Assembly (NCBI GenBank): GCA_040220855.1
Contig: JAVJVZ010000002.1
Location: 21,165 to 85,164, forward strand
Source: JACKNG01 sp040220855
Lineage (GTDB): Bacteria > Pseudomonadota > Gammaproteobacteria > Ga0077536
Length of the DNA: 64,000 nt
Direction of reading: 5' to 3'
The notes under the pieces were generated by a model. The model had not been told where the DNA came from and made no database searches. It saw only the letters and a program-made list of their open reading frames with translations. A program made the translations under genes and the position numbers. Below, one piece after another: positions 56,477 to 64,000 of the stretch. The first letter of the stretch is position 1, and the number at the start of each line of letters is the position of its first letter.

Positions 56477-57662
56477 GTGCCTCGCGCCGCGCCGCCCGCA
56501 GGGCATCGCCCAGGGCGGGTCCGCGCAGGCCCTCGGCGGCCAGGGCGCGGGCATCGACGCCTGCTGCAACAGCGGCGGCGCGCTGCAGGCGTTCGGCCTG
56601 CGGGTAGGGTTCGTCGGCAAGGCCGGCGCGACCTGTGGCGTCGATGGCGCAGGCGAGCAGCATCTGATCGAAACGCTCGGGTCGCCGCAGCGCATCGGCC
56701 TCTTCGAGGAAGCGCAGCAACGCGGCGGCCTTCATCTCCTGCGCGCGATGCGCACGAATGTGCAGCTTCGATACCAGGCAGGCCAGCTCGCGGTGTTCAC
56801 GCGGCACGCGCAGGCGCGCGCTGAGTGCCTCGATCAGGGGTACACCAGCGACATCGTGTCCGTGATGCGAAGGCAGCTTCTCGACCGGAGTCACACCTTT
56901 GCCGAGGTCGTGCACGAGCACTGCGAAGCGCACCACCTGTGGCGCGTGCCAGCGCGCCGCCTGGGCGAGCGCAAGCAGCACGTGTTCGCCGGTGTCGATT
57001 TCCGGGTGGTAGCGTGCCGGCTGTGGCACCCCGAACAGGCAGTCGATCTCGGGCAACAGCGCGGCGAGTGCGCCGCAGTCACGTAACACGGTGACGAAGC
57101 GTTGCGGGTGGGGTTCGTCGAGCGCGCGCGCGAGTTCCTGCCACACCCGTTCCGGTGCGAGCGTGGCGAGTTCGCCGCTGGCGACCATGTCGCGCATCAG
57201 GGCGAGGGTCTCGTCGGCGATGGTGAAATCGAAGCGTGCGGCGAAGCGCGCGCCGCGCAGAATGCGCAGTGGATCTTCGGCAAACGCCGCGGTGACGTGA
57301 CGCAGCACGCCGGCGTCGAGATCGCGCGCACCACCGTACGGGTCGTGCAGCACGCCGTCCGCATCGCGCGCCATCGCGTTGATGGTGAAGTCACGCCGCG
57401 CGAGGTCCTCGTTCAAGGTAACGCCCGCGGCCGTGGTGGCAAATCCCTTGTAACCGTGGCCGGTCTTGCGCTCGGTACGCGCGAGCGCGTATTCCTCGTG
57501 CGTTTCGGGATGCAGGAAGACCGGGAAGTCGGCGCCGACCTTACGATAGCCGAGCGCCAGCAAGGCCTCCTCGCTGCCGCCAACGATCACCCAGTCGCGA
57601 TCCTTGACCGGGCGGCCGAGCAGGCCGTCGCGCACCGCGCCGCCGACCTGGTAGATTTCCAT
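56457..57662 (-). CDS. cca: CCA tRNA nucleotidyltransferase (with HD domain)
   Basis: 401 residues. Class II polymerase motifs VGGAVRDGLLGR and DRDWVIVGGS (metal Asp pair), RRDFTINAMA and the EDPLRILRGARFAARF helix. A C-terminal HD phosphohydrolase domain (GEHVLLAL, VHDLGKG) matches the multifunctional gammaproteobacterial enzyme. It adds or repairs CCA ends. Confidence 0.95.
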   Translation of the reverse strand: MEIYQVGGAVRDGLLGRPVKDRDWVIVGGSEEALLALGYRKVGADFPVFLHPETHEEYALARTERKTGHGYKGFATTAAGVTLNEDLARRDFTINAMARDADGVLHDPYGGARDLDAGVLRHVTAAFAEDPLRILRGARFAARFDFTIADETLALMRDMVASGELATLAPERVWQELARALDEPHPQRFVTVLRDCGALAALLPEIDCLFGVPQPARYHPEIDTGEHVLLALAQAARWHAPQVVRFAVLVHDLGKGVTPVEKLPSHHGHDVAGVPLIEALSARLRVPREHRELACLVSKLHIRAHRAQEMKAAALLRFLEEADALRRPERFDQMLLACAIDATGRAGLADEPYPQAERLQRAAAVAAGVDARALAAEGLRGPALGDALRAARREALTRSGI

Positions 57663-57684
57663 CGTTCAAACGGCGGTGCGCGCC

Positions 57685-58650
57685 TCAGTCGCGGCGCGCA
57701 GTGGTGCGGTAGGCATAGTATCGATGGCGCGTGCCGGCATGCCCGAGATAGGCGGGCAGGATCACGCTCATCGGCGTCGGCACGATGCCGAGCACGTCGA
57801 GGCCGTTGCCCTGGGTCAGCACCGAGTCCTCTTCGAGCGAACGCAGGTTGTCGCGCGAGAACGGTTTGCCCGGCACGTGTTCGAGAACGTTGGCCTGCAG
57901 CTTCGACAAGGTGCGGCCGAGCGGTATCACGCGCACCGGATGGCCGATGAGTTCGCTGACATAGCGCACCAGCTCTGCGAGCGTCACCACCTCGGGGCCG
58001 GCCAGCTCGAAGCGCTGGCCGCCGAGGTTGTGGTCGGCGATGACCCGCAGGCAGGCGTCGGCGACATCGCCCACGTAGACCGGTTGCAGCCGCGCCCCGG
58101 CGCAGGCGAGCGGGAACACGCCCGGGGCCAGTCGTACCAGGCGCGCGAAACGGTTGGTGAAATCGTCCTGCGCCCCGAACATCACCGACGGGCGCATGAT
58201 GGTCACGCGCAGCACGCGACCGTTCTCCTCGGCCAGGAGCTTCTCCGCTTCGCCCTTGCTGCGCAGGTAGTGGCTGGCCGCGAAACTGTCCGCATTGAGC
58301 GCGCTGATATGCACGAGGTGCGGCACGCCCGCGTGCTTGCAGGCCTTTGCCGCTCGCACGGCGACGTCGACATGGGCACGGCGGAATCCGGCGCCGTCGT
58401 CGCCACGCTCATTGAGAATCCCGACCAGGTTGACGACCGTCGCACAGCCCGCGAACGCGTCGTTCAGCGATTCCTGCTCGGTGGTCTCGACTTCAACGAC
58501 GTCGGTGTCCGGCAACAGCCAGGATTCGCGTGCATGGGCCCGGGCGCGCGTGAAGATGCGTACCGCGTAACCGGCAGCAACGAGACGGTTGGCGAGTACG
58601 CCACCGAGGAAGCCGCTGCCGCCGAGGAGTCCGATAGGGGTCTTTTTCAT
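57685..58650 (-). CDS. NAD(P)-binding epimerase-like protein (NDUFA9 type)
   Basis: 321 residues. Rossmann motif GLLGGSGFLGGVLANRL at the start, then NLVGILNERG, VHISALNAD and SHYLRSKGEAEKLL. This matches the atypical SDR group that includes complex I subunit NDUFA9, often annotated as complex I NAD(P)H-binding proteins; bacterial roles are unclear. It starts inside the slt stop (four-base overlap), so the two genes are coupled. Followed by cca on the same strand. Confidence 0.86.
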   Translation of the reverse strand: MKKTPIGLLGGSGFLGGVLANRLVAAGYAVRIFTRARAHARESWLLPDTDVVEVETTEQESLNDAFAGCATVVNLVGILNERGDDGAGFRRAHVDVAVRAAKACKHAGVPHLVHISALNADSFAASHYLRSKGEAEKLLAEENGRVLRVTIMRPSVMFGAQDDFTNRFARLVRLAPGVFPLACAGARLQPVYVGDVADACLRVIADHNLGGQRFELAGPEVVTLAELVRYVSELIGHPVRVIPLGRTLSKLQANVLEHVPGKPFSRDNLRSLEEDSVLTQGNGLDVLGIVPTPMSVILPAYLGHAGTRHRYYAYRTTARRD

Positions 58651-60626
58651 GGGGTGCAATCCGAGATGTCGTTCGTACCTGCCGCGGGGATCGCCGGCAT
58701 GACGTCGGTCAGGCGCGTGATATCGCGGCCCAAACGCCATTCGTAGACCGCGGCGTAGAACAGGGCGCGCCGCACGTATCGGCGCGTCTCGGTGAACGGG
58801 ATCGTGTCGATCCAGAGGTCGGCCGCCGTGCAGCTGCTGCCCCGCCACTGCCTCACGCGGAGCGGCCCTGCATTATACGCCGCCGCGGCCATCGCGAAGT
58901 TGCCGTCGTAGCGTGCCAGCATGCGCTCCAGGTAGGCGGTGCCGAGGGCGATGTTGACGGCGGGCTCGTAGAGCTGCTCGAGGCGTGCCAGGCGCAGGCC
59001 GGTGCGGCGCGCCATCTCGCGCGCGGTGGCCGGCATGAGTTGCATCAGGCCCAGCGCTCCGGCCGGCGAGCGGGCGTCGATGACGAAAGCGCTCTCCGAG
59101 CGGATAAGCGCCATCACGCGGGCCGGGTCGAGGCCGCGCTGTACCGCGTATTTCTCCGCCAGGACGGCATGGTCGACAGGGAAGCGCAGCTCGAGGTCGT
59201 CGTAGGAACGGGCGCGGCCGAGCGCGAAGATGGCCTGGTTGCGCCAGCCCCACTCCGCGGCAACGCTCGCTGCGACCTCGAGCTCGCGGCGATCCATCTG
59301 TCCGAGTTCGAAGAACCACTCGCGGCGCGCCGGGTAGCGGCGGTCGAGCAGGAACAGCTCGCGGGCCCTGGCGATACCGGGCCGTGCCTTCAGCGCGGCG
59401 TTCTCGGCCGCGCTGGCGTCGACCGGGGCGTGATTGAACGCATAGGGACGTCCGAGGCGGTCGGCGGCAAGAAAACCGTAGTAGTCGCGCTCGCCGGCAA
59501 GCGTCTCGAAGATCGCGCGCGCGCGTTCCTCGTCACCCGTGGCGGCCAGGGCGCGCGCTCGCCAGTAACGCCACCGCAGTGTACTGACCTCGCCGCGTGG
59601 CGCCTGTGCGGTCCAGCGCACGAGTTCGGGCCAGGCGCGGGTGAGGATGCCTTCACGGATGCGATAGCGTTCGACGCGATCGTCGACGCTTGCCGGTGGC
59701 ACTGCGTCGAGCAGTTCGATGCGGCGCGGATGGTCGCTCGCCGCTGCGGCGAGTGCCAGCGCCTGCGCGGCAGCGCCGCGCACGGTGTCGTCCGGTGTAT
59801 AGCGCGTGATGACCCGCTGCCAGGCGGTTTCGGCGCCGGCCAGATCGTTGCGTGCCAGGCGCGTGAGCGCGTGCACCAGGACGGCGTGGGTCGCGGTATC
59901 GTCGCCGAGGTCGCCACGCGCAAGGACTTGGCGGGGGTTGGCGTGAGCGGCGTCCCACAGCGCATGCAGGTTTTTCAGGCGAGGTGACTCGAGGCGCCGC
60001 GACAGGTAGCGCGCGAGGCCGAAGTTGCCGGCCTCGATGGCGAGTTGGATTCGTGCCCAGATCAGTTCGTCGTCGAGCAGCGGGCTTGCGTACAGGCGTG
60101 CGAAGGCCGGGTCGCAGGCGTCGGGAAGCGAGGTGCCGGCCAGCCAGGTCGCGCGGATGTCTTCGAGCAGGCCGGCGCTGCGGTCGGTCTCGATGCGGGC
60201 CACGAGCTGGTGGCAGCGCAGGGTGACGTTCTCCTGCGGGCGGTAGAAGTCGAGGAAATCGTCCCAGCGCCGCGCGTAGGCGAGCTGTTCGAGCAGCTCT
60301 TCGCGCAGGCGTGCTGCCAGCAGGGAGCCATCGTAATCGGAGAGGAAGCGCGTGACCTCGGCGAGCGGGAAGCGGTGCAGGCGTCGCCGCAGGTCGTGGT
60401 AAAGGTAGTACGGGTAGAGCGGGTATTGCTCCAGGCCGTGCACCAGCTCGGCGGCTGCTTCCCGCCGCCCGGCTTCCTGCGCGGCGAGCACGCGAGCGAA
60501 CTGGGCGCGCATGGCCTCGCGTGTCGCGCCGGCCGGCGCAGCACCGGCGGACGGCCCGCCAACCGCGAGGTACAGGGCGAGCAGGATGGGGGCGCGCAGC
60601 GCTCGAACGAATGGACGGGGTGACAT
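58647..60626 (-). CDS. slt: Soluble lytic murein transglycosylase
   Basis: 659 residues. A signal peptide (about 1-30) precedes a long superhelical region of helix pairs (the U- and L-domains) to about residue 480. The C-terminal catalytic domain has IRSESAFVIDARSPAGALGLMQLMPATA (catalytic Glu) and MAAAAYNAGPLRVRQW. It cleaves peptidoglycan with formation of 1,6-anhydroMurNAc. The ATG at 60626 gives the signal peptide; in-frame sequence up to 61151 is rejected. Confidence 0.94.
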   Translation of the reverse strand: MSPRPFVRALRAPILLALYLAVGGPSAGAAPAGATREAMRAQFARVLAAQEAGRREAAAELVHGLEQYPLYPYYLYHDLRRRLHRFPLAEVTRFLSDYDGSLLAARLREELLEQLAYARRWDDFLDFYRPQENVTLRCHQLVARIETDRSAGLLEDIRATWLAGTSLPDACDPAFARLYASPLLDDELIWARIQLAIEAGNFGLARYLSRRLESPRLKNLHALWDAAHANPRQVLARGDLGDDTATHAVLVHALTRLARNDLAGAETAWQRVITRYTPDDTVRGAAAQALALAAAASDHPRRIELLDAVPPASVDDRVERYRIREGILTRAWPELVRWTAQAPRGEVSTLRWRYWRARALAATGDEERARAIFETLAGERDYYGFLAADRLGRPYAFNHAPVDASAAENAALKARPGIARARELFLLDRRYPARREWFFELGQMDRRELEVAASVAAEWGWRNQAIFALGRARSYDDLELRFPVDHAVLAEKYAVQRGLDPARVMALIRSESAFVIDARSPAGALGLMQLMPATAREMARRTGLRLARLEQLYEPAVNIALGTAYLERMLARYDGNFAMAAAAYNAGPLRVRQWRGSSCTAADLWIDTIPFTETRRYVRRALFYAAVYEWRLGRDITRLTDVMPAIPAAGTNDISDCTP

Positions 60627-60731
60627 GGACGCGCGGTTGCGGAACGGTTTGGTTTTATACTGGCCGGGCCGGCGCGACATCAAGGGCGCGTGCCGGCGCT
60701 GGTGAAGACGCCCGCTCATGCCCGGCAGCTC

Positions 60732-61124
60732 ATGTTTGATGCCTTTGACACTGCCCGTGAAGACTGGTTCGACGCCCTGGCCAGCAATGTCGCCGACGAC
60801 ACGCCGGGTGATGCCGTGCGCTGCGCGGCATGCGGCGCGCATCTGACCCGTGCCCGCCATGCGCGAGCGGTCGCCGGCTGCGTGCATCACGTCGCAACCA
60901 ACCCGGCGGATATCACCTTCCACTTCGTGACCTTTGCCGTGGCACCGGGGTGCATGGCGCGCGGGCAGCCGACGGCGACGCACAGCTGGTTTCCTCCGGC
61001 GCGCTGGCAATGCGCCCACTGCGCAAGCTGCGGTACGTTCTGCGGCTGGCGCTTCACCGACGTCGACGGCGGCGAATTTCACGCTCTGATCGAGGACTGC
61101 CTGGTGGAGGACGACGGCTCTTGA
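60732..61124 (+). CDS. CULT-domain (cereblon-like) zinc protein
   Basis: 130 residues made almost entirely of one CULT domain, the fold that binds thalidomide in human cereblon. Zinc ligands are two CxxC pairs (C31/C34 and C97/C100). The tryptophan cage is complete, with W86, W92 and W106, and H84 precedes the first Trp as in HSWFP. The spacings (6 and 14 residues between Trp; 5 and 8 from W92 to the zinc Cys) agree with my memory of human cereblon. A cluster before it reads NPADITFHFVTFAVAPGC. The domain binds small cyclic imide or uracil-like ligands; its role in bacteria is unknown. It overlaps or abuts the nitroreductase frame, suggesting one transcript. Confidence 0.85.
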   Translation: MFDAFDTAREDWFDALASNVADDTPGDAVRCAACGAHLTRARHARAVAGCVHHVATNPADITFHFVTFAVAPGCMARGQPTATHSWFPPARWQCAHCASCGTFCGWRFTDVDGGEFHALIEDCLVEDDGS

Positions 61125-61129
61125 ACGAG

Positions 61130-61699
61130 ATGGCTTTCGACGCGGCCGCACGTGCCGCAGTGGAACGGGTTCTGCGCGAACGGCGCACCGTGCACGATTT
61201 CCAGCCCGAGCCGGTCCCGCAGGCGCTCGTCGAGCACGCGCTCGAGCTCGCGCGCTGGGCGCCCAATCATCACCGCACCGAGCCGTGGCGCGCTTACCTG
61301 CTGGGAGCCGCTGCGCGCGATGCGGTCGCGCAGCTGAACGCCGAACTGGTCGCCGCGGCGAGTGGGTCGCGCGCGGCCGAGGTCAAGCTGAAGCGCTGGC
61401 GCGCGGTACCTGGCTGGCTGGTGCTGACCAGCGCGCGCGGTACGGATGCCTTGCGCGAGCAGGAGGACTACGCCGCCTGCTGCTGTGCGGCGCAAAACTT
61501 CATGCTCGCCCTGTGGACCGCGGGGGTCGGCGTCAAGTGGACCACCGGCAGCGTCGTGCGGGCGCCGGGCTTCGCCGACATTGTCGGCTTCGATGCGGCC
61601 GCCGAGCAGGTGGTGGGGCTGTTCTGGTACGGTTGGCCAGCGGCCCAGACCACCCAGATGCGGCGCCCGCTCGACGATTTCCTGGTGCATGTCGGCTGA
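61130..61699 (+). CDS. Nitroreductase-family flavoprotein (YdjA-like)
   Basis: 189 residues from the ATG at 61130. RRTVHDFQPEPVPQALVEHALELARWAPNH, split here for length, is the FMN-binding start of the family; YAACCCAAQNFMLALWTAGVG follows. YdjA-type enzymes are small NAD(P)H-dependent reductases of unknown substrate. A TTG at 61121 has a better-spaced GGAGG and would overlap the CULT stop, so the true start may be there. The ATG of the next gene lies inside its 3' end. Confidence 0.87.
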   Translation: MAFDAAARAAVERVLRERRTVHDFQPEPVPQALVEHALELARWAPNHHRTEPWRAYLLGAAARDAVAQLNAELVAAASGSRAAEVKLKRWRAVPGWLVLTSARGTDALREQEDYAACCCAAQNFMLALWTAGVGVKWTTGSVVRAPGFADIVGFDAAAEQVVGLFWYGWPAAQTTQMRRPLDDFLVHVG

Positions 61700-62135
61700 A
61701 CGCGGGACAGCGGGCGCGGTGACGATCCACACCGATTCGATCACGTGCACCACGCGCGGGCGCGGCTGCTACGAGCTGAGCGCGGAACTTGATGGTATCG
61801 TCGCCGCGAGTGGCGCGCGCGATGGGCTGTGCTCGGTGTTCATCCGCCACACCAGTGCATCGCTGATGGTGTGCGAGAACGCCGATGCCGAAGTGTTGCG
61901 CGATCTCGAGCGTTACCTGTCGCGCCTGGTTCCGGATGGTGACGCCCTGTTCCGCCATGATGCCGAAGGGCCGGACGACATGCCGGCGCACGTGCGTAGT
62001 GTGCTGACCCAGAGTGCGCTGACGCTGCCGGTGCGTGGCGGCCGTCTCGCGCTCGGTACCTGGCAGGGCGTCTTCCTCTACGAGCACCGCACGCACGCGC
62101 ACCGCCGCGAGATGCTGGTGACAGTGCTCGGTTAG
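61689..62135 (+). CDS. YjbQ/UPF0047-family protein
   Basis: 148 residues. The family pattern is CSVFIRHTSASLMVCENAD, ending with LALGTWQGVFLYEHRTHAHRREMLV, which supplies the conserved His and the C-terminal strand. YjbQ proteins can replace thiamine phosphate synthase weakly when overexpressed, but the native role is unsettled. Start chosen at the ATG at 61689, overlapping the nitroreductase; the GTG at 61722 is an alternative. Confidence 0.9.
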   Translation: MSAERGTAGAVTIHTDSITCTTRGRGCYELSAELDGIVAASGARDGLCSVFIRHTSASLMVCENADAEVLRDLERYLSRLVPDGDALFRHDAEGPDDMPAHVRSVLTQSALTLPVRGGRLALGTWQGVFLYEHRTHAHRREMLVTVLG

Positions 62136-62202
62136 TCGTGCTCCGGTCGAGAGGCGGCGTCGTTCCTCACTGGGGCCGTAGGCGCGCTGCCGCGCGCGGC
62201 GT

Positions 62203-63312
62203 TCAGTGCCCGCCGAGCGCCTGCGCGCGGGCCGCCGCCGCCTGCCGGCTCGCTGCGCTGGCATCGTCGTTGCCCAGCCCGTCGAGCCAGCTGCCGAGAT
62301 GATCTTCGACGATACCGCCGAGCGCGGCGACATGCGCGGCGGAGTCGTTCAGCGCGGGGATGTAGCGCAGCGTGCCGCCGCCGGCGGCGCGGAAGGTCTC
62401 GGCGTTCTGCATCGCGATCTCCTCGAGCGTTTCGAGGCAGTCGATGGCAAAGCCCGGGCACATCACGTCGATGTCGCCGATGCCGGCCTGGCCCCATGCT
62501 TCGAGTGTCTTGTCGGTATAGGGTTCGAGCCAGCGCTTGGGACCGACGCGGGACTGGAAGGTCACCGCGAAGTCGTCGCCCGCGCGACCGAGGTGTTCCC
62601 CGAGCAGGCGGGCCGTCGCCTGGCACTGGCAGAAATACGGATCGCCCGCGATGAAGGTGTCGTGCGGGATGCCATGGAAGGACAGCAGCAGGCGTTCACC
62701 GCGTGGTGCGGTCGCATGGTGGGCGTGCACGCTCTGCGCTAGCGCGTCGATGTAGCGCGGGTCGTCATGGTAGCTCGCGACGAAGCGCAGTTCCGGCATC
62801 CAGCGCAACGTCGAGAGATGCGCGAAGACGACGTCCATGACCGAGGCGGTGGTTGCCGATGCGTATTGCGGGTAGAGCGGGACGACCAGCAGGCGGCGCA
62901 CCTCGCGGGCGAGCAGCGCGTCGATGGCGCTGGCTATAGCGGGTTCACCGTAGCGCATGCCGAGCGCGACTTCGATCTGCCCGTCGTGGCGTTCGTCGAG
63001 GTATGCGCCGAGCGCGTCGCGCAGGCGTTCCGACCCGCGCAGCAGCGGCGAGCCATCCGCGCCCCAGATGGCCGCGTAGGCATGCGCCGAGCGGCGCGGG
63101 CGCGTGTTCAGGATGATGCCGTGCAGGATGGGCAACCACAGCCACCGCGGTAGCTCGACCACGCGCGGGTCGGCGAGGAACTCGGCCAGGTAGCGCCTTA
63201 CCGCACGCGGTGTAGGCGCCTCGGGCGTGCCGAGGTTGCACAGCAGTACGCCGAGACGGGGCGCGCGCCCGTGAGTGAAGTCGGCACGCCCATGGTAGCG
63301 GGTCATCGGCAC
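62203..63312 (-). CDS. hemH: Ferrochelatase
   Basis: 369 residues. GVLLCNLGTPEAPTPRAVRRYL, then SFHGIPHDTF with the metal-site His and TFQSRVGPKRWLEPYT, MCPGFAIDCLETLEEI with the Glu. It inserts Fe2+ into protoporphyrin IX, the last step of haem synthesis. The C-terminal 35 residues are A/Q-rich and probably flexible. It stands alone, 57 kb from the divergent hemA. Confidence 0.95.
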   Translation of the reverse strand: MPMTRYHGRADFTHGRAPRLGVLLCNLGTPEAPTPRAVRRYLAEFLADPRVVELPRWLWLPILHGIILNTRPRRSAHAYAAIWGADGSPLLRGSERLRDALGAYLDERHDGQIEVALGMRYGEPAIASAIDALLAREVRRLLVVPLYPQYASATTASVMDVVFAHLSTLRWMPELRFVASYHDDPRYIDALAQSVHAHHATAPRGERLLLSFHGIPHDTFIAGDPYFCQCQATARLLGEHLGRAGDDFAVTFQSRVGPKRWLEPYTDKTLEAWGQAGIGDIDVMCPGFAIDCLETLEEIAMQNAETFRAAGGGTLRYIPALNDSAAHVAALGGIVEDHLGSWLDGLGNDDASAASRQAAAARAQALGGH

Positions 63313-63375
63313 GTGCTCCCGCTCGCACGAGGTATGCTGCGGGCGTGATGAAGCGCGGAGGACGGCACGGCCGGC

Positions 63376-63735
63376 ATGTTCACGAAGTCCTTGTCAGATT
63401 GTGAGTCGCTGATAGCCAACGATGGCTGCAAGGTGTGGGAGATCCTGCACCCGAAGAACGACGCGGTAGCGCTGCCGTACTCCTTCGCGCTGGCCGAGGT
63501 GGCGGTGGGAGAGCACAGCTACCGTCACCGCCTCGAACAGGTTGAAGTCTACTATGTCCTCGCCGGGCGCGGGCTGATGCACATCGACGACGAGGTGCGC
63601 GAGCTCGAAGCCGGCGACGCGGTGGTAATCCCGCCACGCGCAGTGCAGTGGATCGAGAACCTCGGTACGGTGCCGCTGCGCTTCATCGCGGTGGTCAGCC
63701 CGCCGTGGTGTGCCGCGGACGACGAACGTCTTTAG
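63376..63735 (+). CDS. Cupin-domain protein
   Basis: 119 residues, one conserved beta-barrel. VAVGEHSYRHRLEQVEVYYVLAGRG supplies the two His and Glu of the metal site (motif 1) and ELEAGDAVVIPPRAVQWIEN motif 2. Single-domain cupins can be isomerases, dioxygenases or sugar-binding proteins, so no function is given. GGAGG lies 14 bases before the ATG, further than usual. The stop is directly followed by the inverted-repeat element. Confidence 0.88.
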   Translation: MFTKSLSDCESLIANDGCKVWEILHPKNDAVALPYSFALAEVAVGEHSYRHRLEQVEVYYVLAGRGLMHIDDEVRELEAGDAVVIPPRAVQWIENLGTVPLRFIAVVSPPWCAADDERL

Positions 63736-63736
63736 A

Positions 63737-64000
63737 ACCGGTCTCAAGATTATTCGTGGTTGCGTTGGCGCGCAAAAAGCTCGGCTACCAGGCACGGTGC
63801 GCAGGGAATAGTGGTTCTATTTCCAAGCACTGTAACGCCGTAGACGGGCTTTTTTGCGCCCAACCCGAAGGGCCGACGGCTGCGTTCGCGCATTTCCGCG
63901 TTGCTCGTCGCTCATTTAGCTACGGGTAATCCACGCTCCTCGCGCCGTGAACTGCGCGAAACCAGCCGTCGGCGCCGCCACGACGACTCTTGAGACCGGT
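63737..64000. mobile_element. MITE-like element with nested inverted repeats
   Basis: 264 bases bounded by a perfect 12-base inverted repeat, ACCGGTCTCAAG at 63737-63748 and CTTGAGACCGGT at 63989-64000; similarity continues with a few mismatches for about 30 bases. Inside, GCCGACGGCTGCGTTCGCGC (63872-63891) pairs at 18 of 20 positions with 63954-63973, so the DNA can fold into a long stem. There is no transposase gene; the open frame 63648-63929 reaching into it has no family features. The left end begins one base after the cupin stop. The right end coincides with the window edge, so extent and target duplication cannot be judged. Confidence 0.7.

Noticed and set aside
63648..63929. 93-codon plus-strand frame running from the cupin into the terminal element
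   Set aside because: It overlaps the cupin gene out of frame and then consists of the repeat element itself; no domain, no ribosome binding site.

Overview
The window is high-GC, densely coded bacterial chromosome. The block tRNA-Ile2(CAU), rpoD, dnaG, yqeY, rpsU, tsaD, plsY, folB, folK is the macromolecular-synthesis neighbourhood known from Gammaproteobacteria, so I infer a gammaproteobacterium. A bacteriophytochrome overlapping a PpsR/CrtJ-type regulator at the left edge suggests a phototroph, or a light-responsive relative of one. No photosynthesis structural genes lie in the window.

Layout. 0-7 kb (minus strand): Nramp-like transporter, divergent glutamyl-tRNA reductase, histidine kinase with OmpR-type regulator, then ppsR and bphP (cut by the window edge). 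7-10.3 kb: Bcr/CflA-type MFS exporter, MgtC-like protein, aldehyde dehydrogenase. 10.3-17.3 kb: a signalling block with a PAS histidine kinase, a lone receiver, a receiver-GAF-GGDEF-EAL protein and a receiver-HATPase protein. It surrounds a 540-base spacer with an inverted repeat and an operator-like dyad. 17.6-24.2 kb: a phosphotransferase, then a tightly overlapping 4-hydroxybenzoate/protocatechuate operon (pcaIJHG-pobA-pcaBC) without pcaD or pcaF. 24.3-31.8 kb: amidohydrolase, RND pump pair, HD-domain protein, exported metallo-beta-lactamase-fold hydrolase. 31.7-35.5 kb (minus): ugpQ-glpK-glpD for glycerophosphodiester and glycerol use. 35.7-43.7 kb: a frameshifted ChaC-like gene, a DUF429-like gene, a LysR regulator, a 1360-residue sensor-like membrane protein of unknown function and a PEP-CTERM-type exported protein.

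43.7-63.7 kb is mostly housekeeping: tRNA-Ile2, rpoD, dnaG, yqeY, rpsU, then tsaD, plsY, folB, folK, a lipoprotein, a pteridine-reductase-like SDR, a MidA-type methyltransferase, uppP, exported msrA, a cyclase-homology/FHA protein, cca, an NDUFA9-like epimerase and slt. Next come a small cereblon-type CULT protein, a nitroreductase, a YjbQ protein, hemH and a cupin. The last 264 bases form a non-coding element with nested inverted repeats, probably a MITE-like repeat.

The least ordinary items are the CULT protein with a complete tryptophan cage, the terminal inverted-repeat element, the 38-base inverted repeat near 15.7-16.0 kb, the large Cache-like membrane protein, the divergent HemA beside the phytochrome locus, and the frameshifted chaC.
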